Below are positions 22,818 to 32,331 of a stretch of DNA of 64,000 nucleotides, in pieces. Source of the DNA: Carettochelys insculpta (lineage: Eukaryota > Chordata > Testudines > Carettochelyidae); contig NC_134142.1 in NCBI RefSeq assembly GCF_033958435.1, forward strand, positions 97,225,001 through 97,289,000, in the 5' to 3' direction. A model generated the notes under the pieces. That model saw nothing but the letters and a program-made list of their open reading frames with translations, was not told the origin of the DNA and did not search any database. The position numbers and the translations under genes are program-made. Numbering within the stretch: position 1 is the first letter of the stretch; each line of letters starts with the position of its first letter.

Positions 22818-23225
22818 GGCTAGGTCTACACTAGAAGTATCTGTGGACAGAAGTTACTATTGATAGGGTAATCTCAACAGAACCTCTGTCAACAGATTGC
22901 ATCTACATGCAGTTTGCTCTGTCGATAGAGAACTGGCAGACTGCACTGCCCTCTGGTGCCAGAAAGTGGAATGGCAGTTCTGCAAAGAGGGTTGCCCAGC
23001 AACCAGAAGCCCTCTCTGTTGACAGAAATGTCTATACAACACTTTTGTTGATAGTACTCTGTCCAGAGATTGTTATGCCTCAAATTTTTGAGAGATAATA
23101 CTGTCAAGAAAAATGCAGAGTTCTGTTGAGACTTTGTGAACAGAATGCTTTAAGTGTGTAGACGCCCCCAAGTTATGTTGACCGAAGGCCCCTTCTGTCA
23201 AAAAAGCTCTAGTGTAGACCCAGCC
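22818..23225. mobile_element. Harbinger-type MITE, family I
   Basis: Ends GGCTAGGTCTACACTAGAAG and CTCTAGTGTAGACCCAGCC. TTA at 22,815-22,817 and 23,226-23,228 is an exact duplication. The interior carries GACAGAAGTTACTATTGATA- and TGTTGACAGAAATG-type words in both directions. Non-coding. Confidence 0.82.
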
Positions 23226-23228
23226 TTA

Positions 23229-23521
23229 GGGTGTGTCTTTACTACCTGGAAGATTGACCCAATCTGGGTCAGTCTTCCAGGGTTCATTTTTGCGCACCTA
23301 ATAGGGATGCATGAAATGGAACTATCAAGGTTCAACAGTTAAACCCCGTACTCAATCTGGCGAGGAGTAAGGAAGGTCAACAGGAGAGTTTCTCCTGTTG
23401 ACTTCCCTCAGTAAGGGAGGCCGGGTAAGTCAATTGTAGATGAGTCTATTCCAGCTATGCAGTTGCCATAACTGGAACTGCCTATCTACGATCAACTTAA
23501 AGGTCTCATGTAGACTTGGTT
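23229..23521. mobile_element. Harbinger-type MITE, family J
   Basis: Left end GGGTGTGTCTTTACTACC; right end GGTCTCATGTAGACTTGGT. TTA at 23,226-23,228 and 23,522-23,524 gives an exact duplication. Inside is a hairpin GGTCAACAGGAGAGTTTCTC/CTGTTGACTTCCCTC. A related copy is at 29,270-29,472. Confidence 0.75.
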
Positions 23522-23524
23522 TTA

Positions 23525-24331
23525 GTCTCATCCTTGAATCTGTGTCTCTTCAGACACATTCATTTTCCACCTCCTCTCTTTTATTTTATTTGCTTTGGGC
23601 TCTTGAGACTAAAGGAGAGGGCATGTGGAAACTGGAATCTAAACTGTATTCAGTGCAGAGTTAGGCCTAGTATTTTACCGCTTGTGAGCTGACCGTCCCC
23701 CCGAATCTTCTGTTAGAGAACAGCAGCTTTGCATTCACTCTGCTGGCCGTGATGCAAGGACATGAAAGATCAACAGCTCTGTGTTTAATCCCATTTGATG
23801 TCTTTGTTCACAGTGGTACTGGAGCATGACAACCTCGCACCTCCTTCTGCCTGCCATGTGAGAATTAACAGATCATGTCCATAATAACAGCCCTTGACGC
23901 TTACATTTTTGCATCTGCTGTAACTATCCAATTGCAACTGTGACAAATGGCAATTGATTTGCGTAGACTGCATTATGGAATGCTTCTGTGTTCACATTTC
24001 TCCTAGTTCTGCACCAACATTCTCATGCAGAATGTTCAACAAAGATTATCTTTTATGAAAAGCAACACTTTTATATGAAAAACTTATTTCTGCAGTGCTT
24101 GCTTTTAACATTATTTCGCAGGCAGCTGAAGTTCAGATGAGAAACACATTGTCTTGACAAACAGGTGGAACAGGAATAGAGTTCCACAAGGGGACTAAGA
24201 ACATGTTGATTATAGGTGGGGGGAGGTAACTACTATAGTACTGTATGGTTATGGCCTTGATTGAAATGTTTGGATTTAATGGCTATTTTAGTGCACAAAT
24301 AACACTACTGCTGTTAAACTAATCTAAGATC
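23525..24331. other. no gene or repeat recognised
   Basis: Unique-looking sequence that contains the left copy of the PLE target duplication at its end. Confidence 0.45.
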
Positions 24332-24539
24332 AAAACAAAAAAGCAGTCAAGTAGCACTTTAAAGACTAACAAAATAATTTGGGTGAGCTTTCGTGGGACA
24401 GACCCACTTCTTCAGACCATAGCCGTACCAGAACAGGCTCAATATTTAAGGCACAGAGAATCAAAAATAATAATCGAGGTGCTACTTGACTGCTTTTTTG
24501 TTTTGATAATATATAGACTAGCACGGCTTTCTCTCTGTT
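24332..24539 (+). mobile_element. Penelope-like element, fold-back short copy (best preserved)
   Basis: A 14-bp target duplication ACTAATCTAAGATC lies at 24,318-24,331 and 24,540-24,553. The first ~145 bases are an inverted PLE 3' region (AAAAAAGCAGTCAAGTAGCA, then the CACGAAAGCTCACCC region in reverse). The last ~65 bases are sense (GTGCTACTTGACTGC...), ending with the tail ATAGACTAGCACGGCTTTCT. The tail is absent from the inverted half. The body family differs from the GTCCTGTGGCACC family but matches 57,833-58,000. Confidence 0.85.
24389..24415 (-). other. hammerhead-ribozyme-like core inside the PLE
   Basis: On the minus strand the text reads CTGAAGA, one extra A, then GTGGG, a 5-base loop, CCCAC, then GAAA. 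This is the order CUGANGA - stem II - GAAA of hammerhead ribozymes, which are known from PLEs. Deviations: one extra base before stem II, and no convincing stem I that I can pair. Seen partly in other PLE copies: 57,870-57,905 (stem II and GAAA kept), 37,710-37,740 and 40,010-40,040 (decayed). Structural similarity only; activity is not claimed. Confidence 0.45.
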
Positions 24540-24553
24540 ACTAATCTAAGATC

Positions 24554-25739
24554 ACCAGAGTTAAACACTTTCCATGGATTTAATCATCATTCGTTTTGGC
24601 TAATCATTGTACTATATAAATATTAGTCTATCTGGCTCCAGATTGCAATTTACAGAGGGTTTCGGTAACTCCATGTGTGCCCAGTGACATTTTTGTCAAC
24701 CCCTAGCATTCAAAACTCATGAAAACAGGCCCCAAAATTGTAAGATTTGTTACAATCCGTAAGTTCTTTTGACTTGCTTTCTTGTTTGGGAGCCTTAAGC
24801 GTTCATATCTTCTCTTTGCTTTGGCCATTACAATCTTTCAAAATAAAAGCTGAGATTGTCTTGTAATAACCTGATTCCAGCAGCTGGAGCCATAGAACAA
24901 ACCTCAAATAGCACAGTAAAATCACAAAAGTTGTCAGTGCTTTGTTCAATGCTTGTTTCTCGCTCATTGTACAATTAATGCAATGTGTCTAGTTTATGGC
25001 AATTTTAAAAATATTCTAGCCCAGACATAAATCAAATGTTTCCCTGACAGCTAAGAATTAACTCAGGTCAGTGCTAGTAATTATTTTAAATGTTAATGAA
25101 GCTATCAAAAAATAATTACCTTCCACACAGAGGTGTTGTGAATCTTAATAAAGTAGTCTAAGAGATCCGTGAAAGAGTTATTAGAAGCACACAAAATATT
25201 ACTTTTAAGGGTTATCATTGCTACTATTACTCCGTTTGGAGCTCCTTAAATACAGCCAGAGCCTACATTCCCTTCTTCTTGCTCATTTTTGCAATAAATG
25301 AAGGAAAAAAATCTGTCATGCTTGATTAGTTGGATTGCCTGAATCTCCTCTTCTGAGAACTGCTCCTTAACACAGCAGGGGCTGAATTCTGGATTCAAAG
25401 CACATACTATTCAAACAACAAGGGACACAGCATATAAATACAGGCAAAAAAAAAGCAGCCAAAATACGGCCTATTGGCACCACAATTAATACATGGGTGG
25501 AAACTGCTGCTTAGAACTCCACTTTTCCTCCCCTCCTACTTTCTATGGGTTAACTGAAGAGAATTTGATGGGTCTGCAGTCAGAACTGAGTTAACTATTT
25601 TGTGGATGCCTCATGAGCGAGAAAAGAATCTAGTTTGTTTTCTTTTCTGCCCATTATGCTTACTTTGAATAGAAGACGGGGGTCTGACTGCACACATGTA
25701 AGAGTCTGCCAATGGGATGCTTTTATATGGTTAAGACTT
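24554..25739. other. no gene or repeat recognised
   Basis: AT-rich unique-looking DNA. It is one of the longest repeat-free stretches of the window and therefore a place where conserved regulatory elements could survive. I cannot identify any by eye. Confidence 0.45.
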
Positions 25740-26337
25740 GGGCACAATCTACGCTATGAATTTAAATCAGTATAACTGTGTTGCTTAGGGCTGTGAAAAA
25801 TCCACACCCTTGAGTGATGCAGTTATACTCACTGCGCCATATTGACAAGAGGGCTTCTCCTGTCGACATAGTTACGCTGCTCAGCAAGGGGTTTAACTAT
25901 GTTGATGGGAGAAATTGTCCTGTTGACATAGGCTGTGTCTACACTGCAAAAATAACCTTGAAGTAAGCAACTTCGAAGCTGAGCATATATGCACACCCTA
26001 CTTCAAAGTTAAAGTTTGAAGTAGGGCACTACTCCATTCATGGGAATGGAGTAAGGACTTCGAAGTTGGGCTCCCTACTTCAAAGTTAACTTCAAAGTAA
26101 GGGATAATATGTGTAGACTCTCTGCTGGCTACTTCGATGTAGTACCAAACTCCCATCAACATAGTTAAACCCCTTGCTGAGCAGTGTAACTATGTTAATG
26201 GAAGAAGGCCTCCTGTCAGTATAGTGCAGTCAGTATAACTACATCACTCAAGAGTGTAGATTTTTCACAGCCTTAAGCAACACAGTTATACTGATTTAAA
26301 GTTAACTTTGAAGTTAGTTCCTAGTGTAGATGCACCC
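25740..26337. mobile_element. palindromic MITE, family K, interrupted by another MITE
   Basis: Long inverted arms: TTAAATCAGTATAACTGTG (25,762) pairs with CACAGTTATACTGATTTAAA (26,281); GTGAAAAATCCACACCCTTG pairs with AAGAGTGTAGATTTTTCACA; GCTCAGCAAGGGGTTTAACT pairs with AGTTAAACCCCTTGCTGAGC. The outer ends GGGCACAATCTACG and GTGTAGATGCACCC are related. The loop is occupied by the insertion at 25,931-26,148. Outer flanks give no clean duplication. Confidence 0.75.
25931..26148. mobile_element. Harbinger MITE related to the right end of the 48.5-52.2 kb transposon
   Basis: Begins GGCTGTGTCTACACTGC and is rich in CTTCGAAG/TTCAAAGTTAACTTCAAAG words. The segment with CACTACTCCATTCATGGGAA, GACTTCGAAGTT and TTAACTTCAAAGTAAGG follows the same order as 52,050-52,165 in the two-gene Harbinger element (CACTACTCCATTGCCGGGAA, GACTTCGAAGTT, TTAACTTCGAAGTAAGG). 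Its own far right terminus is missing. It sits in the loop of the family K palindrome. Confidence 0.78.
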
Positions 26338-27695
26338 ATAGTGTCCTCCCTGAAGTGTTACATTGACACCACTGCAGTATTTAAGTGTAGACCTGTTCTG
26401 AGTGTAGAATTTCGATGTATGTGAGGCTTGATCCAAAGCCCCTTAATATCAATAGGGTTTGGATCATGGCCTCTGAAGGCAGAGTTCTGTCATGATATAA
26501 GTTACTGGTCCCCTGCAGTGCAGAACTTGGTATTAGAACATCTATTCTATATAGATTCCTATATTCAGGCAGGCTTCTAACAGGAATTCAATTTTTTTTC
26601 AATGCTAAACAAGAACTTTGGACTTATTTTATTTGGGCACCATGGCCTCGAATCCTCACCCTCTGGATGTTTTCAGTGTTAGCATGCATATGGCATAACT
26701 ATATATAAAAAACTTCATTAAAGACTTCTCCCCATCTTTCCAATATGGCCACACTCACAGAAGGAGGTTTTCTTTCCTTTCTAATGGCTGACAGTTTTAA
26801 AGGGAGCTGTACTCTGTTTACACCAATAGGATATAACCTACAAATGGCATATAGATGCAAAGCCTGAGATAATGATATTTTCAGATGAGTTAAGGACTTT
26901 GGCCTAAAAGATTTTGAGGGCACATTAAAAAAATTCTTAAGAGATTTTCTGCTTCCAGAATCTCTCTCCACATTTCTATACTTTTTTGAGAAAAACAAAT
27001 GAAAACCCATCAAAAACTAGGTGGGCAAATAGCACATATGAATGAATAACCACAGACATACGTATATAAACATGAACCAGTCTGGCGCAAACGTGTGATT
27101 TTTGTGTTTCTGAAGTCATTCAAATTATAGTTTTCTTGCAAAGTTGCATGTTAAGATTGCATGCTTGAGTAACTGCAAGTAATGAATGTTAAACTCACAC
27201 ATAGGAGTATTTGCACCAGGAAAGAAAACATTTGTTGTTCTACATTGAAATTATATTAGGTCCTTATTATAAAATCCTCTAAATTAGGAGCATGTCTCCT
27301 CTTTGTGGCCAATGTTTAGTTCTTTTGTACAGGTGCACGGAGCCTCTTTCATCTGCCTACATTTAAGCATAGTCAGAAAAGTACTGACAGAGTTTTGCAC
27401 TAATGCTGCTTCAAAGGAAAGGGTCAACTGAAAAAGAGAGAGCTCTGACTTACAGATAACCCATACTTAATTGAATAAGTATGGGTTATCTAAGCATTTT
27501 ATCTAAGTCTTATCTAAGCATTTTATCCATTTTACTGTGTAAGTGAAACATATTCCCACAAATATAAGTTAAATTTTAGCTTTTATAAGATTCCCTTTTT
27601 CTTTTTCCTTTTTGTGCTATAGAATAAGTAACTGTTAAAGATTTGGACATAATCAATTTTCACAATAACTTTATCTGAAATCCTTTACTGCTAGC
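26338..27695. other. no gene recognised
   Basis: A 104-residue minus frame (26,699-27,013) is rich in K, S and F and has no recognisable domain. At 27,458-27,492 a short palindrome (ATAACCCATACTTAATTG / AATAAGTATGGGTTAT) and a TTATCTAAGCATTTTATC direct repeat stand out, too short to classify. Confidence 0.45.
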
Positions 27696-28625
27696 TGTAG
27701 CCAGACATGAACCCCCCATTTGGCCTTTTCTTCTTCTACCCCCCACTGGGAGAGAGACACAGAGAGAAATAAGCAGGGGAGACAGGTAGCCTTTGATGTC
27801 CTGGGAACACAGGTGTGCTGTCTCACCCAGCCTCTCTACTATACACAAAAAGCAAACAGTGGATGGGCTAGCTAATGGCCGCCCTTCTGGCTAATCTCAG
27901 TAATTGACACGCCTTGATCACTTCCCCAGCCTTGACCACTTCCCCAGGAAGATTGGGAAACCCCGCCCACCACCTCCAAAGGTGCCCAATTGTCCACAAT
28001 TCACAGGTGCAAATTGAGCCTTGCATCTTCCCTGGGAAACCTGGGGTTCAAAACATTCCTCCCCATTGGCCACTTAAGACCAGGAAGAAGCCGTACGTGA
28101 CAAAAGCAGTATAAAGGGGCTTGGCAGACCACCCCCCCTTTGCGTTTCAATCACCTACACCTGCTGGCCAGGTTTGGAATTAACTCCCGAGACTGGGGAC
28201 GCCTGGTTCGTATCTACTTCTTCCCGAGGGATTAAGAGAATCTGGGTCACACTGGATCTAGGAGGCAGGGGTAAGAATTACACCTGTATTAAACTTCTTT
28301 CCTATAGGAATTGAGGGAAAGACTCTGGTTCCACTAGGTCTAAGAGGCAGGGGTAAAAATCACACCTGCAACAGGCCTTTCTTGTGTACACATTAATTGT
28401 ATTAGTTTAAGCTAGCTAGTTTGTCTAAAACTTTTCTTAAGTTAAATTGTGTTGTTTCCCCTTTAAGAACCATGAGTACTAACTTGTACTTTAATCATTT
28501 GTCTTAGTTAAATTGTATAAATAAAAAAGTAACTGTTAAAGCCTCTCTAAGTGTAATTTTCCTCTTGCTGCTGTGCCCAAACTAAGCACAAACCAAAGAA
28601 CCCAGCCTGCCCTGGCTGCTTAGCA
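27696..28625 (+). mobile_element. probable solo LTR
   Basis: Starts TGTAGCCAGAC and ends CTGCTTAGCA (TG...CA). It is flanked by TAGC at 27,692-27,695 and 28,626-28,629, a possible 4-bp target duplication. Inside there is TATAAAGG at 28,110-28,117 and AATAAA at 28,520-28,525, about 400 bases apart and in the order U3-TATA-R-polyA signal. An imperfect tandem pair (AGGCAGGGGTAAGAATTACACC / AGGCAGGGGTAAAAATCACACC region, about 28,262 and 28,351) lies between them. No internal retroviral genes follow, so if real it is a recombined solo copy. The 4-bp flank could be chance. Confidence 0.55.
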
Positions 28626-29269
28626 TAGCTGCTGGTGTAGCATCACCCCCCCACCGTCCCTTTTGCCTCACCATACCTTTAGCTGGCACCTGGGCATCGG
28701 CTCACACTAGCCCTGCTGATGTTATGTGAAATCCCACTGCAATTTTCCCATTGTTTTTGCAAAAAAATAGACCTGAAAATTGGACCCAACTCTATGTGCA
28801 GTGCTTGTACAACATGGGCTTTGGTAGACGGATCAGGCCCTTTTCCCAGCTCTTCTATCTTTTTGTGCTGATTAATCAGTTTGATTAATCAATGTGATCA
28901 AGTGTTCAATATGCAAAGATTACATGCAAAGAATTGCTGGGGGGGCGGTCTGTGTTTAGGGAAGAAATGGCAATGCCAGAGCTAGTCACTGTCAGGAGTA
29001 GACCCTGCATTTGTGAATGAAACAAAATGACAACTTGGCAATGAAAAATACAATCAAATCTTTGTGTAAAAGATTTTCTAGCTATCTTCACTGCACCAAA
29101 AAATACAGGATTGACCCAGCCTATCTACTGTATGGGAATGGTGAGTGAAAAGCTGCTTCTGTTAATTAAATGTGTAATGGGAGCTTCCAAGTTAGCATGG
29201 AAATTCACACAACAATTCCATGTTGCTTATTACTCAGGTACCTTTTTTAGTAGTATTAACCTAGACTTA
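28626..29269. other. no gene or repeat recognised
   Basis: Unique-looking sequence; GATTAATCAGTTTGATTAATC near 28,870 is a short direct repeat. Confidence 0.45.
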
Positions 29270-29472
29270 GGGTACCTCTGTACTTACTGGGAGATCAGCT
29301 GTTGGTGCCTGTACTCCTCAATCTCTTCAGGAGTAAGGAAGGTTGATGGAAGAGTTTCTCCCATTGACCTCCCTCTGTGAGGACAGCCAGACAAGTCAGG
29401 TCCATCTAGGCAATTGTCGTAGCTGGAATTGCGTATCTAGATTCGACTTTTAGGTCTAGCCTAGACCTGCCC
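29270..29472. mobile_element. Harbinger-type MITE, family J, copy 2
   Basis: TTA at 29,267-29,269 and 29,473-29,475 is an exact duplication. The text AGGAGTAAGGAAGGTTGATG, GAGTTTCTCCCATTGACC and GTCGTAGCTGGAATTGCG follows 23,229-23,521 in order. Its left interior is shortened compared with that copy. Confidence 0.75.
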
Positions 29473-29475
29473 TTA

Positions 29476-30069
29476 TGCATGCAGCAAAGATCCCTAGTCA
29501 GATCAAGACTGTGCTTAGTACCAGAGGGCACGTACAAATTCCCCACCCTTCACTTCAATGCCATGGGCTGGTTAACGTCCTTTGAGTACATCACAGTGCT
29601 GTGATACAGGTGATGAGGTAAGACGGCAGACTTCTCCCAACCCCCTCCTGGCTAATATGAAAGGAATTATACAGTGTGCCCTGGAAATGGAGGGTGCTGC
29701 AACTGTGTTTCTTTGCATTCTCAGAACTCTGGCTGGCATTGTTCCCTGCCCCGTACAGTGCTATTGTACTTTGTAACCTGACTTCCTACCCCCTGTGCAA
29801 GGCTGATTCAAATACCTCGTTTAGTCATCAGCAGGAGTTTTCCAGAGTAAAATCTGATGAAAGCCTCGAGGATTTGGGGCACACCGAAACCACCAGTAAA
29901 AATAGAACATTTAATGCCAAAAATAATGCCCAAAGCATGAAGTCCATTTGGCGGCTAATTCAATCCTCATTAGAGCAGAACTCAGTCAGTACTTCTTTGT
30001 GCTTGAATGTAGGTAGAGGGGAAAGCTCCAAGCATCTGTGCCAAACAGGGCACTTATCCTGAGTGAGCT
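29476..30069. other. no gene recognised
   Basis: A 128-residue plus frame (29,676-30,062) begins with hydrophobic residues and then turns polar (DESLEDLGHTETTSKNRTF). I recognise no family, and there is no clear splice or promoter context. I leave it unannotated as a gene. Confidence 0.4.
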
Positions 30070-30145
30070 GTCTTAGATTTTCATATGTTCATAGATGTTA
30101 GTGATGGAAAAGACCTATGAAATCATCTAGTTCATATAGAGAGTG
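30070..30145 (-). mobile_element. CR1 LINE 3' end fragment
   Basis: TCATAGATGTTAGTGATGGA, AAGACCTATGAAATCATCTA and GTTCAT follow the antisense 3' untranslated text of CR1 (the same region as 58,936-58,990). About 75 bases remain. Confidence 0.6.
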
Positions 30146-32331
30146 CAAAATTATTCCCCGCTGGGTATTTACTGGTGGTTTGTCAATTCTAGTTCAGGAA
30201 ATTGAGATGTAATGTCCGGTGTAATGGCTCCTGAATTTCTATTTAATGTAAATTTTCTTTGACTTCTTTTTTTATATTAATGCACTGGTGTGCTTTGTAT
30301 TGACTGGCTTTCCCTGGAGTAATGAAACCAAAATGGCACCTATTATTTAAGAAATTTATATCAGACAAGCACGAGCTCCTAACAAGGCAATAACATACAA
30401 GATACGTTATATAGATGTGTGAGTACAGATGTGTATATTAGATAATTCTGTAAATGTCTTCATTTATTTAAAAAAATTATACAAAAGAATAAAACAAATT
30501 TGGCAGAAATGACAAAGTATTGCATGAAAAATAAGCTCACTTTGCTAAAATGCCTCTAAGGGTATGTATGCATGACAATAAACAAAAAAAATTAAGGCAT
30601 GGAGTCTCAAAAGCCAGGTCAGACCCATTCCTGTCACAGGATCTCTGAACCCAGGCTCCAGCCCAACTTTGATTTTTACATTGCAATTTTCCAGGAGCCT
30701 GAGCACCATGTCTTGAGTTGGTTAACCCAGGCCAACCACAACTAACTGACTTTTATTGAAGTTTGACCACAGCCAAAGAGTTTGTATTAGAGAGAGGAGG
30801 TTTTTGCCACATACTTCTTGATGCAATGTGACAATATTTTCTCCTACAACAAGAGAGTGCCGTTATTTATTATGAATTTACACAGACATGTTTGTATCTG
30901 TACTGTGCCTAGCACAAACAGTCCTGGTCCATGGCTTGGCCTCCTTGCAACTAGGATAAAAAATGATGATGATAAAGGACAATAAAACTTTTTCCCTCAG
31001 CTTGTGGTCTGCTGTATTGTACGTAACATACCACAGGAGACAGTTATCAGCATAGTTCAGTTTTACCCCAAATTTCTCCCTTGTGTTTCAACTAAAAAAA
31101 AAGAACCTATAAAAATTCAGGAAAGGGGATTTAGTTTAATGCGATCTGTACCAGCACAATTATTTGTGCTCTGAGCCAAATAAAACTCCTGAGAGAGGAA
31201 TATCTTCACAGGGCCGCTGAAATGTGCCCATTCTAGTAGAAGTAGGAATGTATCAGGTGAACAAGAAATGTTTCCCATGCCTTCTGGCTGTTTTCCTAGA
31301 AAGGTATCACATACTGAACTAATGAAATTGTGGTTGTGAGCACAGTTAAGTCCAATTCACCACCTTCCAAGACTAATTACAGTATTTACATATGGCTGCT
31401 TCCCAGATTAAAGTAAATCTAACCATGATTCCTCCATCCACCTTCCGGGTGTAGTTCCTAAATAACACCCACAACTACCTACACTATTATGGAAAAGGAC
31501 ATCCCATTTTTAGTTCCCTGTGCACTAAGATGGACAAATCATGCTGGGAAAGTTCGGGTGTCTCTGACCATGTAGAGGAGACCCTACATAGGCTAGATAT
31601 AGAATAACAGCCTCTTCCCACTCTGTGCCTTCTAATCAGTTAAAATACGCAGTAGCCATGCCTCACAACCCTGGAGTCTAGAGGACACTATCCAAAGACA
31701 CCATAGAGAGTCTTTCAGGACATGCATGGCTTACTGAAGCCCACTAAAAATCTACTTTCAAGTAATTCTCCCCTGCCCAACTCCATTGCAAAGTCTGTTC
31801 AAAATCTCTATCAGGTTGAGTGGTGCACTTGGCTCTGTTTTGCCCTCTGCACCATGATAAATTTCACTCCCAGTACATAGTTAATGTAGTGTTTTGTTCA
31901 AAGACTAGCCTTTGTTGGGCTTTTTTTTCATTTGGGTTTTGAAGGCAGAAGGATCATTATTTCAAGTAGTATGTTGCTTCTGTAGAGTATTTGATTAAGT
32001 GGCTCTTATAGTATTGCATCAAATGACTCCTATGAAACTATCTCTGCATGAAAATGAAATATGTTCCTTGCATAATTACTGGTTCGTTTTTGAAGTATTA
32101 AAATGTCAGGAAAAATAAATAGAAATTATTTTTCTAAATTAAAAAGGTTGAAATACCTTTGAAAAATATAAACTGCCCATAATCTTTTCATTTTGAACAA
32201 GTCTTAATTTCATATATAAGTGCAAAAGCAAGCAATGATATTCCTCTTCAAATTATAAATTAGTGATGGAGGACAAATTGTTAGGTTATACAGTCTGCCT
32301 TGGCCAGGGCAAGATGGTTCCCTACTATGTA
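30146..32331. other. no gene or repeat recognised
   Basis: A long AT-rich repeat-poor stretch with no exon, RNA gene or terminal repeats that I can support. Confidence 0.45.

Noticed and set aside
29676..30062. 128-residue plus frame with hydrophobic start and polar tail
   Set aside because: It could suggest a signal peptide, but there is no known family, no Kozak or CpG context and no exon boundary. Left as unassigned.
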